Source of the DNA: Parvularcula sp.
GTDB lineage: Bacteria > Pseudomonadota > Alphaproteobacteria > Caulobacterales > Parvularculaceae
Reading direction: 5' to 3'
Length of the DNA: 43,137 bases
Assembly (NCBI GenBank): GCA_002704915.1
Contig: PAIP01000061.1
Coordinates: forward strand, 1-43,137
Both the position numbers and the translations under genes were made by a program. Below, piece after piece: positions 29,179 through 38,027 of the stretch. Below the pieces are notes generated by a model. It made no database searches. It had not been told where the DNA came from and saw only the letters and a program-made list of their open reading frames with translations. Numbering within the stretch: position 1 is the stretch's first letter; each line of letters opens with the position of its first letter.

Positions 29179-32100
29179 CAGGCTGCCTCCCGTTCACCGA
29201 TGCGCTCGACCGGCCAGCGGTCGAAGAGCTTGGCCAGCACGGCGGGTCCGCTGGCATCGACTGGCACGAACATGCGCAGCTTCCAGGAGATGATCTCGTG
29301 GAAGAGGCCGTATGCCGTGAGACGCTGGCGCATGGTGTCGGTGAAGCCGGAAAGCTCGATGCGGTTCACCCCCATGACGCGGACCCGGCGAAGCTGGAGG
29401 CCCTCGGAGAGATCGAGGATCGTCCGGCCTTCCATCAGCGCCGCGAAAGCATCCTTCGGCGTGACCTTCGCGATGCCGGTCGTGGTCGCGTTCGCGGCCC
29501 AGGCCGGGGAGACCTTGCGGCCGATGATGCGCTCGCCCGCGTCAGACTGGAGGCGATAGACGCGGGTGGACTCGTTCGGCAGCCGTTTCCAGATCGGCAG
29601 CAGCAAGCCCGTCACCATATGCAGGGTGCTGTCTGCGAACTCCGGCACCTCCGCAAGTTCCGCATTCCAGGCCGCAGCGAATGCGTCCCGGTCGGCCTCG
29701 ACCCAATGGGTCTCGCCCATCATCCTGATGGGGATATTGTGTGCTTCCATCGGCCGGATCAGCCTGACGCGGCGCTCGATCTCGCCATCGTCCAGCATGA
29801 CGCTGGTGGTGGGGATTTGCACCGCCGCGCGGCCTGAGCGCCCGTTGATCAGGAGCTTCGCGCGCGGATCGTCGAGTTCCGCTAGGGCGGCATCGAGCAT
29901 GACGGGCCGGTTGCGCTTGCGTTCGGTGATCGTCAGCAGGCTGGTCTCGGCCCCGGTGCGGGGATGGGTGTAGATCACCTGACGGTCGGTGACGGTGAAG
30001 CTCTCGGCGCGCAGCGTCTCCAGCCCAGCGTCATAGATGCCGGACGCGATGGCGCCCTCGATCCGCGCGGTCAGAAGCTGCTCGAAAGCGCTGAAGAGAA
30101 CGCCCTGAAGCTCGACGGTCAGCGCCAGCAGCCGGTTCAAGAAAGTCGTGATGGCGGGCAGCTCGTCCTTGATGCCGTTCGCGTCCATCAGTTTCAACCC
30201 GGTGGCGGATTCGAAGCGTTCGAGCGAACATCCCTCGACCTTGCCGCGCACCAGCAGGAGATAGAGCTGGCGCAGCGCGTCGCGGGCGTAGGGACTTTCC
30301 AGATTGTCCTCGGGCCGGAACAGGCCCTGGCCGCCGGTCTGGCGCTGGCCGCGCGTGATCGCGCCCAAAGTGTCGAGGCGGCGGGCAATCGTGCTGAGGA
30401 AGCGCTTCTCGGCTTTCACATTGGTCGAGATCGGCCGGAACAGCGGCGGCTGCGCCTGATTGGTGCGATGCGTCCGGCCAAGGCCCTGGATGGCGGCGTC
30501 CGCCTTCCAGCCGGCTTCGAGCAGGTAATGGACGCGCAGCCGGGTGTTCTTCGCTGACAGTTCGGCGTGATAGCTGCGCCCGGTGCCGCCGGCATCGGAG
30601 AACACCAGCACCCGCTTCTGATCGTCCATGAAGGCTTGCGTCTCGGCCAGGTTGGCCGAACCGGCGCGACTTTCCACGACGAGCCGGTCGATGGTAACGC
30701 CGCCGCCGCGCTTGCGGACGATACGACGCGAGCGGCCCGTGACCTCCGCCACCGTGTCGGTGCCGAAATGCTGGATGATCTGGTCGAGCGCGCCGGGAAC
30801 CGGCGGCAAGCTGGCGAGGTTGGCGATCATCTCGTCGCGCCGGGCCGCGGCCTCGCGGCTCTCGACCGGCTGGCCATCACGATAGACCGGGCGCGACGAC
30901 AGGTTGCCCTCCGAATCCGTGAACGGCTCATAAAGCTGCACCGGGAAGGAATGAGCGAGGTAGTCTAGGACATACTCGCGCGGCGACAGGTCCATTTTCA
31001 GATCGCCCCATTCCTCGGTGGGGATCTCTGCCAGCCGCCGTTCCATCAGCGCCTCGCCGGTCGAGACGATCTGGATGACGGAAGAATGTCCCGCTTCCAG
31101 ATCGGCCGTGATGGACCGGATCAGCGTCGGGGTTTTCATCGACGTCAACAGGTGCCCGAAGAACCTCTGCTTGGCGCTCTCAAAGGCCGAGCGGGCGGCG
31201 GACTTGGCCTGCCGGTTCAGCGTGCCGGACCCGCCCTCGCCGCCGGTGATGTTGGCGGCCTGCATCGCCGCATCGAGATTGTTATGGATGATGGCGAAGG
31301 CATCGGCATAGCTGTCGTAGATGCGGACCTGTTCAGGGGTCAGTTCGTGGTCGAGCAACTCGTATTCCACGCCTTTGAAGGACAGCGAGCGGGCGGTGTA
31401 GAGGCCAAGCGCCCGCAGGTCGCGCGCCAGCACCTCCATCGCCGCGACGCCGCCGGCCTCGATCGCCTCGACGAACTCCGCCCTGGTCGAGAATGGGAAA
31501 TCCTCGCCGCCCCAGAGACCGAGCCGCTGCGCATAGGCGAGATTGTGGACGGTGGTGGCGCCGGTGGCCGAGACATAGACCACGCGGGCCTGCGGCAGGG
31601 CGTGCTGGAGGCGCAGCCCGGCACGGCCCTGCTGGCTGGCGGCGACATCGCCGCGTTCTCCCTTGCCTCCTGCGGCATTGGCCATTGCGTGCGCCTCGTC
31701 GAAAATCACCACTCCATCGAAGTCGGAACCCAACCATTCGACGATCTGCCTGACCCTGGAAATCCTTTCTCCGCGGTCGTCGGAGCGCAGCGTGGCATAG
31801 GTTAGAAATAGGATGCCTTCGTTCAGGGTGATCTTTGCGCCTTGCGGGAATCGCGACAGCGGCGTGACCAGCAGCCGCTCCATGCCAAGCGCCGACCAGT
31901 CGCGCTGCGCATCCTCCAGCAGCTTGTCGGACTTCGAGATCCAGACCGCCTTGCGCCGCCCCTGCATCCAGTTGTCGAGGATGATCGCTGCGGATTCCCG
32001 GCCCTTGCCGACGCCGGTGCCATCGCCGACCATGAACCCTTGGCGGAAGCGGACGGCGCCCTTGGCGTCCTCCGGCGTGGCAGCAAGATTGTCGAGCGTG

Positions 32101-33533
32101 TCGTCCACCGTCCAAGCCCCGGCGAGGAATCCCATATGGGCCTCGCCGGCATAGATCACCGTCTCCAACTGCGCCTCGGACAGCCTGCCGAGAATGTCTT
32201 TGGGCAGCACCGGACGATAGCTCGGCTTCGGCGGCGCGATGCTCGCCATCGAGGCCGACTGCACGAGCTGGGTCGGATGCGCCTGCGCCCCGGCGATGCG
32301 GATGGTCTGAAGACCGTATTCCTCGTAGATCGCGTCGGAGAGGCGGCCGCCCTCGGCCGGTTCCCAATCCACGATCTCGTAGGCGACCGGCACGGCCTCC
32401 GGTTCCGCAAGGGGCGCGTCGGGCGCGGATCGCGCGGCGCGGTTGACATAGCCGCGCACGGTGCGCGGCGCGGTCGGTCGTGCCACCGGCACGGCCAGGC
32501 CGGGATCGACGGGAAGCCTGGCCGGAAGTTGCTCCGCCAGCCAGCCCATCAGGGTGGCAACATCCGACGCCACACCGGGCGCTGCCGGGAACACCGCCGG
32601 GTCTTCGGCGGGCAGCTTGTCGATGACGGTCAGCCGCGTGTCGATGGTGGTGCCGTGCTTGGCATAGACCGATCCATCGATGACGGCCGAGAAGACCACG
32701 CGGCCGCGCTCCTGCAGCCGTTTCCAGTTAGCCGTCCAGGCCGGATTGTCGGGGGCGAAGCTCGCGCCGGTGATGGTGACGAGCCGCCCGCCGGGCGCAA
32801 GGCGCGCCAGCGTCGAGGCGACATGGCGGAAGGCGGCATCAGCCACGCGGCCCTCGACATGGGCCATGACCGAGAACGGCGGGTTCATCAGCACCACTGT
32901 CGGGATCAGGCCGGGATCGAGATGATCGTCGATCTGGGCGGCGTCGAAGCGGGTGATGGACAGGGCCGGAAAGAGGGAGGAAAGCAGGCCGGCGCGGACC
33001 TCGGCCAGTTCGTTGACGAGCAGCGCACCGCCGGCGATCTCGGCCAGGATGGCGAGGAGCCCGGTGCCGGCCGAGGGCTCCAGCACGCGGTCGGCGTGCG
33101 TGATCGCCGCCGCCGTCACCGCAGCGAAGCCGAGAGGGATCGGGGTGGAGAACTGCTGGAAGGTCTGCGCTTCCTCGGAACGCCGGGTGTGGGTCGGCAG
33201 GAGCCCGGCAATTTTCGTAAGCTGCGGCAGGATTGCCGACGGAGACCCGGCTTTGCGGAAAAGTGCATTGCCGTATTTGCGCAGGAAGAGGACGGTCGCC
33301 GCCTCGCAGGCATCATAGGCGGTCTTCCAGTCCCAAGCGCCGGCGGCATCGGACGTGCCGAAGGCGGCCTCCATGGCGCCGCGCAGCGTGGCGGCGTCGA
33401 CACGCTGACCGCGTTCCAGATGCGGCAGCAGCAGACCGGCAGCGGTGAAAACGCAGGCCGCGGTCTCAGCGTCATGGTCGAACGGAAGCGGCGCGGTGGC
33501 GGATGCCGCCGCGGATGCGGAAATCATGTTCAT
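29178..33533 (-). CDS. Strawberry-notch helicase fused to a methyltransferase (DarB-like)
   Basis: A 1451-residue protein, the largest here. Residues about 120-310 form an N6-adenine methyltransferase-like domain (EPSAGTG 152-158, NPPF 217-220). Residues about 440-1000 form the strawberry-notch helicase domain, with Walker A GDGTGVGKG (503-511), the DEAH box at 612-615 and a helicase C region (GLGRTHRTNQAQPPLFRPIS). Phage P1 DarB has a similar methylase plus helicase make-up and is injected to protect DNA from type I restriction. An anti-restriction role on entry is a reasonable inference. The start at 33533 is preceded by leader C. Confidence 0.88.
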   Translation of the reverse strand: MNMISASAAASATAPLPFDHDAETAACVFTAAGLLLPHLERGQRVDAATLRGAMEAAFGTSDAAGAWDWKTAYDACEAATVLFLRKYGNALFRKAGSPSAILPQLTKIAGLLPTHTRRSEEAQTFQQFSTPIPLGFAAVTAAAITHADRVLEPSAGTGLLAILAEIAGGALLVNELAEVRAGLLSSLFPALSITRFDAAQIDDHLDPGLIPTVVLMNPPFSVMAHVEGRVADAAFRHVASTLARLAPGGRLVTITGASFAPDNPAWTANWKRLQERGRVVFSAVIDGSVYAKHGTTIDTRLTVIDKLPAEDPAVFPAAPGVASDVATLMGWLAEQLPARLPVDPGLAVPVARPTAPRTVRGYVNRAARSAPDAPLAEPEAVPVAYEIVDWEPAEGGRLSDAIYEEYGLQTIRIAGAQAHPTQLVQSASMASIAPPKPSYRPVLPKDILGRLSEAQLETVIYAGEAHMGFLAGAWTVDDTLDNLAATPEDAKGAVRFRQGFMVGDGTGVGKGRESAAIILDNWMQGRRKAVWISKSDKLLEDAQRDWSALGMERLLVTPLSRFPQGAKITLNEGILFLTYATLRSDDRGERISRVRQIVEWLGSDFDGVVIFDEAHAMANAAGGKGERGDVAASQQGRAGLRLQHALPQARVVYVSATGATTVHNLAYAQRLGLWGGEDFPFSTRAEFVEAIEAGGVAAMEVLARDLRALGLYTARSLSFKGVEYELLDHELTPEQVRIYDSYADAFAIIHNNLDAAMQAANITGGEGGSGTLNRQAKSAARSAFESAKQRFFGHLLTSMKTPTLIRSITADLEAGHSSVIQIVSTGEALMERRLAEIPTEEWGDLKMDLSPREYVLDYLAHSFPVQLYEPFTDSEGNLSSRPVYRDGQPVESREAAARRDEMIANLASLPPVPGALDQIIQHFGTDTVAEVTGRSRRIVRKRGGGVTIDRLVVESRAGSANLAETQAFMDDQKRVLVFSDAGGTGRSYHAELSAKNTRLRVHYLLEAGWKADAAIQGLGRTHRTNQAQPPLFRPISTNVKAEKRFLSTIARRLDTLGAITRGQRQTGGQGLFRPEDNLESPYARDALRQLYLLLVRGKVEGCSLERFESATGLKLMDANGIKDELPAITTFLNRLLALTVELQGVLFSAFEQLLTARIEGAIASGIYDAGLETLRAESFTVTDRQVIYTHPRTGAETSLLTITERKRNRPVMLDAALAELDDPRAKLLINGRSGRAAVQIPTTSVMLDDGEIERRVRLIRPMEAHNIPIRMMGETHWVEADRDAFAAAWNAELAEVPEFADSTLHMVTGLLLPIWKRLPNESTRVYRLQSDAGERIIGRKVSPAWAANATTTGIAKVTPKDAFAALMEGRTILDLSEGLQLRRVRVMGVNRIELSGFTDTMRQRLTAYGLFHEIISWKLRMFVPVDASGPAVLAKLFDRWPVERIGEREAA

Positions 33534-33630
33534 CGGGGATTCCTCGGGAGAGCAAGTCAGGATCAAGCCGGGCAGCGCTCTCTCTCGACCGCACCGGCTC
33601 AAACCCCTTCCGGCCCATCTCTCGCTCTGA
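33534..33630 (-). promoter_or_regulatory. Leader C (strawberry-notch gene), repeated structured leader
   Basis: Minus-strand order: CAGAGCGAGAGATGGGCCGG (block 1), TCGAGAGAGAGCGC (block 2), then GCTCTC next to the ribosome site. GAGAGC (plus positions 33577-33582) pairs with GCTCTC (33548-33553), enclosing CCGGC. The hairpin ends 14 bases before the ATG. Confidence 0.6.
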
Positions 33631-33691
33631 AGCCGTGGCGAAAGCAGGCATGAAACAAGCGCCCGACCGTCAGGCTGGGCGCTTGTGGGTT

Positions 33692-34114
33692 TCAGTCGAT
33701 GGCCTGGAAAATCGCCGCCGCCTCCGCGTGATCGGCGGCATGCTCGTAGAGGCGACCATAGCCCTCGGCGAGTTCGTCGTCATCGTAGCGGAAGGAAAGA
33801 TGCGAGAAGGCGAAGAGCGTGGCGATGATCCCGGCGGCATCGCTTGAGACCTCGCCCTCGAAGCCGTTGCCTTCGCAGAACAGGCGGCAACGGGGCTTTG
33901 AGGTCGGCGCGAGATAGAGCGGCTGGCCGGCGCGTTCGTAGAAATCCCAGAGCCCGCCGCCGTAATCGCCGGGGCTGAGTATCTCCATGAAGCGAAAGAC
34001 GGTATGCTCGCCGATGATGAGCAGGCGCCGGCCAAAAAGGCGCGGCAGGAAGTCCATGCGGCGCTCGTCGGGGACGCGGATTGCGGATTGGGAAGCAAGT
34101 TCGGGCAAAGCCAT
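33692..34114 (-). CDS. ardB: Antirestriction protein ArdB/KlcA
   Basis: A 140-residue member of the ArdB/KlcA family, which blocks type I restriction in vivo without being a DNA mimic. The hallmarks are RRLLIIGEHTVFRFMEILSP, YGGGLWDFYE, LYLAPTS and the late LFAFSHLSFRY. The length is normal. It is preceded by leader D. The next leftward gene is the DarB-like protein, so two anti-restriction genes are adjacent. Confidence 0.9.
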   Translation of the reverse strand: MALPELASQSAIRVPDERRMDFLPRLFGRRLLIIGEHTVFRFMEILSPGDYGGGLWDFYERAGQPLYLAPTSKPRCRLFCEGNGFEGEVSSDAAGIIATLFAFSHLSFRYDDDELAEGYGRLYEHAADHAEAAAIFQAID

Positions 34115-34206
34115 GATCGGTCTCCGAGAGGGAAAGGGGCACCTGCCGGACGACCCTCTCTCAACCCGTCCGGGGGCACCTGTTCCCGGCCCTCCTTTCG
34201 CTCTGG
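34115..34206 (-). promoter_or_regulatory. Leader D (ardB), repeated structured leader
   Basis: Minus-strand order: CAGAGCGAAAGGAGGGCCGG, GGACGGGTTGAGAGAGGG, then CCCTCTCGGAG. GAGAGGG (plus 34154-34160) pairs exactly with CCCTCTC (34126-34132), enclosing CCGGC, 11 bases before the ATG. Confidence 0.6.
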
Positions 34207-34216
34207 GGGCTTGAAG

Positions 34217-34236
34217 TGGACCATTATCTGGACCAT
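34217..34236 (+). promoter_or_regulatory. TGGACCAT direct repeat before phd
   Basis: Two exact copies of TGGACCAT, at 34217-34224 and 34229-34236, 12 bases apart, upstream of the antitoxin start. Such repeats are typical autoregulatory sites of toxin-antitoxin operons. Confidence 0.5.
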
Positions 34237-34275
34237 CTTGTGCAGAATAGCGGAGAACATCTGGAGTGATATGCG

Positions 34276-34533
34276 ATGAGGGTTTCTGTCACCGAGGCGA
34301 AGGGGCAGCTCACCGAACTGGTGAAGCGGGCCGAAGCCGGCGACGAGGTGATCCTGACGCGGCGGGGCCACGAGGTCGCCCGCCTCGTGCCGGTTGCCGT
34401 GGTGGCGACCCCGAAAGGCCGGCGCGCGCTGATGGAGCGGGTCCGGGCCACGGCGCGGGGCAAGGCATTGCCCGGCGCGGCTGCCGCGCGCAGCCAGGAT
34501 TTCCTCTACGGGGATGACGGGATGCCGGCATGA
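34276..34533 (+). CDS. Phd/YefM-family antitoxin
   Basis: An 85-residue antitoxin with the Phd fold at its N-terminus (MRVSVTEAKGQLTELVKRAE, then GDEVILTRRGHEVARLVP) and a flexible basic C-terminus that should wrap the toxin. GGAG lies about nine bases upstream. Its stop overlaps the toxin start by four bases (ATGA). It is one of only two rightward genes in the 25-43 kb block, so the cassette was probably acquired separately. Confidence 0.9.
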   Translation: MRVSVTEAKGQLTELVKRAEAGDEVILTRRGHEVARLVPVAVVATPKGRRALMERVRATARGKALPGAAAARSQDFLYGDDGMPA

Positions 34534-34913
34534 TCGCCGTCGATACCTCGGCGCTGATGGCCATCGTGCTGGACGAGCCGCAGGCCGAGACCTGCATGGT
34601 GGCGATCGAGGCGGCAGACGGCCTGCTGATCTCGGCCGGAACAGTGGCCGAGGCGCTGATCGTCGCCGGGCGGCGCAATGTCGGTGAAGAGATCGCCGCC
34701 CTGGTCGAGGGCCTTGGGTTCGAGGTGGTCTCCGTCACTGAAGCCTCGGCACGCAGGATCGCCGAAGCCTATGCCCGCTGGGGCAAGGGCGTTCATCCCG
34801 CCGGACTCAACTACGGGGATTGCTTCGCCTATGAGGTCGCCAGCGAACGCGGCTGCCCGTTGCTCTTCGTCGGCGACGACTTCTCACGGACGGACCTGCT
34901 GTCGGTTCTGTGA
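34530..34913 (+). CDS. vapC: VapC-family PIN-domain toxin
   Basis: A 127-residue ribonuclease toxin of the PIN family. The acidic active-site residues are D5 (VDTSAL), E41 (TVAEALIV), D97 (NYGDCFAYE) and D116/D117 (VGDDF). VapC toxins cut tRNA or rRNA when the labile antitoxin is lost. Pairing a Phd-type antitoxin with a VapC toxin is common. The cassette would stabilise the element. Confidence 0.92.
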   Translation: MIAVDTSALMAIVLDEPQAETCMVAIEAADGLLISAGTVAEALIVAGRRNVGEEIAALVEGLGFEVVSVTEASARRIAEAYARWGKGVHPAGLNYGDCFAYEVASERGCPLLFVGDDFSRTDLLSVL

Positions 34914-34930
34914 GGCAGCGCAGAAGGGTT

Positions 34931-35575
34931 TCAGCCGAAGCGCTTTCCATCAACTGTGAAGCTGTATTCGTTGGCAACGATGGCCTCATCGACCGCCTCA
35001 TCCGAAGTCAGGTAGTCGTATTCGCGCTCAAGCTGGCGATAAAGCCAACGGGCGAGATCGCGCAATGCCTCCATGACGGTCTCCTCGGCATCGGCGGTCA
35101 TGTCCTGCCAGGTCGGGCTGTCGCGGGTGACCGAGATCGCCATGCAGTATTCGTGATAGTATCGCCCCCGATGGGTCGCCTCGGCGGTCAACTGGTAGAA
35201 GTTGCGGCGTTGCGCCTGGTGCAGGGCATCCGCGATGCGGTGCAGCTCCACATCCTTCGGCGCATAGGTACGGATTTCCGCCGCCGTGCCTTTGCGATAG
35301 GAATAGTGGCCTTCGAACGCGGCGCCATCGCCCTGCGACCAGAAGCCCGTAAACCAGATGCAAGGCTCTTGTCGCACGCCGCCGCCCATGAGGCGGACGG
35401 TGCGGCTCTTGATGCGGATGCCGAGGATGTCCGCGATCCGCCGGAAATCCTCATAGACGGCATCGTACCAATCGTAGTCGAAGCCGCCCTCGCGATACCA
35501 GGCGCGGGCATTGTCTTTCGCGGCTTCGGAAAGCTCGTCGAGCCGATAGACCGTGGTTTCGATGACGTCAGGCAT
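34931..35575 (-). CDS. Conserved mobile-element protein of unknown function
   Basis: A 214-residue soluble protein rich in aromatic residues (MPDVIETTVYRLDELSEAAK, then DNARAWYREGGFDYDWYDAV). I recall similar proteins in related elements, sometimes labelled as antitoxins of a stability system; I see no motif that supports that label. Its start overlaps the preceding gene's stop by 8 bases. The stop is 17 bases from the convergent vapC gene. Confidence 0.7.
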   Translation of the reverse strand: MPDVIETTVYRLDELSEAAKDNARAWYREGGFDYDWYDAVYEDFRRIADILGIRIKSRTVRLMGGGVRQEPCIWFTGFWSQGDGAAFEGHYSYRKGTAAEIRTYAPKDVELHRIADALHQAQRRNFYQLTAEATHRGRYYHEYCMAISVTRDSPTWQDMTADAEETVMEALRDLARWLYRQLEREYDYLTSDEAVDEAIVANEYSFTVDGKRFG

Positions 35576-35984
35576 TGGGGTCGCCCCCGTCCAGAACGGT
35601 GGAAAGCCAACCGTCGGTGTAGATCCAGTCCACCGTCTCGCCGGTGGCGAGGTCGAGGACATGCGCGCCGCCCCCGAACCCGTCGATTCTCGGACGTGAG
35701 CAGGTATTGGCGTATTGCATCCCCCATAGCCCGGTCAGGCCGAACGCGGCGGCACAGCGTTTGACGAACTGGATGACATGCTCGGGATCGCCGGTGCCGT
35801 CATCGCGCATCCAGAGCTGGGTGCCGCCATGTTCGGGCTGGATCGAAAGCATGAAGCCGTCCGAGGGCGGATCTTCGGCGGCGTTTTCGCGCGCCAGCGC
35901 GTTGTAGAGATCAAGCGCGCGGGCGGCGTTCTCGGGGCTGCCCACGTCGAGCAGGCAGGAGAAATGGGTGAAGTAGTCGGCCAT
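35568..35984 (-). CDS. Conserved protein of unknown function (138 aa)
   Basis: MADYFTHFSCLLDVGSPENA begins a 138-residue acidic protein with a GGTQLWMRDDGTGDPEHVIQ segment and a Trp-rich end. I do not recognise a named family. It is preceded by module (i), a GGCCCGGC hairpin then CGTTTCAGGAG. It overlaps the next gene by 8 bases, so the two form a pair. Confidence 0.7.
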   Translation of the reverse strand: MADYFTHFSCLLDVGSPENAARALDLYNALARENAAEDPPSDGFMLSIQPEHGGTQLWMRDDGTGDPEHVIQFVKRCAAAFGLTGLWGMQYANTCSRPRIDGFGGGAHVLDLATGETVDWIYTDGWLSTVLDGGDPNA

Positions 35985-36027
35985 GTCAGGCTCCTGAAAC
36001 GAGAAGGCCCGGCGCGGGGCCGGGCCT
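35985..36027 (-). promoter_or_regulatory. Hairpin plus CGTTTCAGGAG module (i)
   Basis: A perfect 9-bp stem AGGCCCGGC/GCCGGGCCT (36005-36013, 36019-36027) is followed on the minus strand by TCTCGTTTCAGGAG and the ATG at 35984. The same arrangement recurs at 39387-39435 and 39935-39978. It may be an intergenic attenuator or terminator joined to a strong ribosome site. Confidence 0.6.
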
Positions 36028-36050
36028 AGTGGATGGAAAGGGGCGACAGG

Positions 36051-36608
36051 TCAGGCAGCTTGTGGCAGCCGCAGCAGATCGGCAGTCGTCTCGCGCCAGA
36101 AGGGATCGACCAGCCGCGCCTCGAGCAGGCTGGCGCGGTGGCGGAGATCACGAGCCGATACCGCATCGCCGCGCCCGGATGCCGTGAAGGCCATGCCCCG
36201 CAGACGGCTGGCCTCCGTGACGGTGCGGCGAGCCTCGGCGTCGGAGGCGACCGGATGCTGCCAGAGCACGATCCCGGCCCGGACCTCACCGGCAAGGACA
36301 AGGCCCAGTTCGTTGTCCTGAATGACCATGACGCGGGGGCGAAAGCGCAGCGCATCGCCCTGTCCAACGCGGAAATCACCGCGCGCAACGCGCTGGCTGG
36401 CGATGATCAACGCCTCTTCGGGGGATTGGCACTGGCCGATGACGAGCGTGCGCTCGAAGCCGCCGACGTCATCGCTTTCGTCATCGCTGGCGATACCGAT
36501 GCAGGAGATGCGCAGCGGCAGCTTCTGGGCATGACGCAGCCGGGGCAGGATCTGTCGCGCGACAATTTCGCCGATCGAGGCGAAAGTGGTGTGGTGGGAA
36601 AGGCTCAT
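36051..36608 (-). CDS. Conserved protein of unknown function (185 aa)
   Basis: MSLSHHTTFASIGEIVARQI begins a 185-residue protein with an acidic middle (GIASDDESDDVGGFERTLVI) and a basic C-terminal half (RRTVTEASRLRGMAFTASGR). No family is recognised and no membrane segment is seen. It is preceded by leader B. Confidence 0.65.
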   Translation of the reverse strand: MSLSHHTTFASIGEIVARQILPRLRHAQKLPLRISCIGIASDDESDDVGGFERTLVIGQCQSPEEALIIASQRVARGDFRVGQGDALRFRPRVMVIQDNELGLVLAGEVRAGIVLWQHPVASDAEARRTVTEASRLRGMAFTASGRGDAVSARDLRHRASLLEARLVDPFWRETTADLLRLPQAA

Positions 36609-36694
36609 GGGGAATGCTCCGCGACGGACGGCGGAAGCCCCTCTCCCGCCTCACAATCCGTCACGGCCAACCGGCCCGCACTCTTACTCTCCCG
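36609..36694 (-). promoter_or_regulatory. Leader B (185-aa gene), repeated structured leader
   Basis: Minus-strand order: CGGGAGAGTAAGAGTGCGGG then CCGG, GTGACGGATTGTGAGGCGGG then AGAG, then GCGGAGC at the ribosome site. GCTTCCGC can pair with GCGGAGC (plus 36631-36638 with 36616-36622, one bulge), which would cover the GGAG ribosome site. It is closely similar to leader A. Confidence 0.55.
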
Positions 36695-36739
36695 TCCCGA
36701 CGGTGGATCGTCCCGCACCTCGGCGGGACGATCCGGCGA

Positions 36740-37108
36740 TCAGCACCAGGGCTCACGCCGCCCGGCCCAGGTTCTCGCCAGCCCTTCATCGACGAGAATA
36801 TCGCCGACATCGCGGCCTTCGACGCGTATCGCCGCCAGGGTCCGGCCATAGCGGTCGGTCCCCTGACGCAGGATTTCGACCCGCCGACCTTGCAGGATTT
36901 CCGCCAGCCTGATCTTCGCTTGCCGGGCAAGGTCGGTTTCATGGATGCAGCGGCCCTCCATTTCGGGAGCGTCGATGTTGAATATCCGAACAGCTTCGGA
37001 CTGCTGTCCCATACCCAGCCGGATCGAGTCACCGTCCCAGACGCGGATTTCCGCCGGTTCGCAGGAAGCCGTGCAGAGCAGGACGGAGATGACGATATGG
37101 CTGAGCAT
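36740..37108 (-). CDS. Exported thermonuclease-family (SNase) nuclease
   Basis: A 122-residue staphylococcal-nuclease-like protein. The N-terminus MLSHIVISVLLCTASCEPA is a short signal sequence. The active-site pattern is complete: D25/D27 in VWDGDS, R41-x4-D46-x2-E49 in VRIFNIDAPE, and R89 in DRYGR. The product would be a Ca-dependent nuclease acting outside the cytoplasm. Such genes are frequent on conjugative elements; degrading DNA in the periplasm, or a role in entry, are guesses. The ribosome site is weak. Confidence 0.88.
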   Translation of the reverse strand: MLSHIVISVLLCTASCEPAEIRVWDGDSIRLGMGQQSEAVRIFNIDAPEMEGRCIHETDLARQAKIRLAEILQGRRVEILRQGTDRYGRTLAAIRVEGRDVGDILVDEGLARTWAGRREPWC

Positions 37109-37147
37109 GGCAAGAGGCTTTCATAAGGGGGAGGCTGACGCGACTGC

Positions 37148-37528
37148 TCAGACTTCTTCCTGAAGTCGGCCATTGACGCAATGCGGATCGACCTCCGCCT
37201 CGATCCGCTGCGTCCGCCCCATCCAAGGCGCCGGGTGGATTGCCCGCGCCCAATCGGCGAAGGACGGGATACGGCCCAGATCCTCGCGGACATGCTGCTC
37301 CCCGACCCATCGGGCCGGGATCACCCTGCCGGTGGACAGGGTGATCGTCGCCCCGAAAATGGTCTCGGCCATGAAGATGCCCTCGGCATGGTGGCGAAGC
37401 GCGCGATGACGAAAATCGGCCAGGATCTCCTTGCTGGCATCGAACCAGCTATGGATGGGCAAGTAATCCTCGACCGTGCCGCCCCATTTCTTCACCGACG
37501 AGAGCGCATGATGATAGGGATGTGCCAT
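37148..37528 (-). CDS. DUF6915-family protein
   Basis: A 126-residue soluble protein (MAHPYHHALSSVKKWGGTVE, then YLPIHSWFDASKEILADFRH), His-rich (FRHRALRHHAEGIF). I recognise it as DUF6915, of unknown function, frequent in alphaproteobacterial elements. It follows the DUF6878 gene by 10 bases and is probably co-expressed with it. Confidence 0.7.
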   Translation of the reverse strand: MAHPYHHALSSVKKWGGTVEDYLPIHSWFDASKEILADFRHRALRHHAEGIFMAETIFGATITLSTGRVIPARWVGEQHVREDLGRIPSFADWARAIHPAPWMGRTQRIEAEVDPHCVNGRLQEEV

Positions 37529-37538
37529 TTCCACCCCC

Positions 37539-38027
37539 TCAGAACTCGTGACTGTAGAATTCGGTGGCGGTGTAGCGCTCGTTGTAGTCGAGCGTGATGG
37601 TGCGCGCCGCCACATCGAAGCTGAACTCGCCATAGGCGCCATCATTGTTCTCCCAGCCGCCATGGGTTTCCGAGAGGAAGTCATAGGCGAGCTGTTCGAT
37701 GGCCGCCTCAACGCCCATTGAGATTGCGGTCACCTTGTCGGTTCCCCATGCCACCGTGGCAATGGTGATCTCGCCCTGCGGCAGGTCCACGGTCCGGTCG
37801 TCCGATTGCGCGGTGATGTCCTCGATCTGGCCGCTGTCGCCAGAACCGTCGAAGGTGACGGTCACGAGAGTGATGCCTGCGGCGGCCAGCGCATCGAACA
37901 GCGCCGTCTTGTTGTCGGGACGGACCGCTTCAGCGCGACGGTTGCGCTCATCGCGCTCGGCGAAGAAGCGCGCGACGCTGGCGGCCATGTCGAATTCCGG
38001 CGTGGCTGGTTTGTCGGTATCGGTCAT
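37539..38027 (-). CDS. DUF6878-family protein
   Basis: A 162-residue acidic protein. The region ALFDALAAAGITLVTVTFDG then SGDSGQIEDI is characteristic of the DUF6878 type as I recall it, and the C-terminus is FSFDVAARTITLDYNERY. Function is unknown. The high acidity would allow a DNA-mimic role, but no evidence is seen. It is preceded by leader E. An in-frame extension to 38183 is leader sequence. Confidence 0.7.
   Translation of the reverse strand: MTDTDKPATPEFDMAASVARFFAERDERNRRAEAVRPDNKTALFDALAAAGITLVTVTFDGSGDSGQIEDITAQSDDRTVDLPQGEITIATVAWGTDKVTAISMGVEAAIEQLAYDFLSETHGGWENNDGAYGEFSFDVAARTITLDYNERYTATEFYSHEF

Noticed and set aside
31842-33653. 603-codon rightward frame opposite the strawberry-notch gene
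   Set aside because: Shadow of the recognised helicase-methylase; Arg/Gly-rich with no motif.
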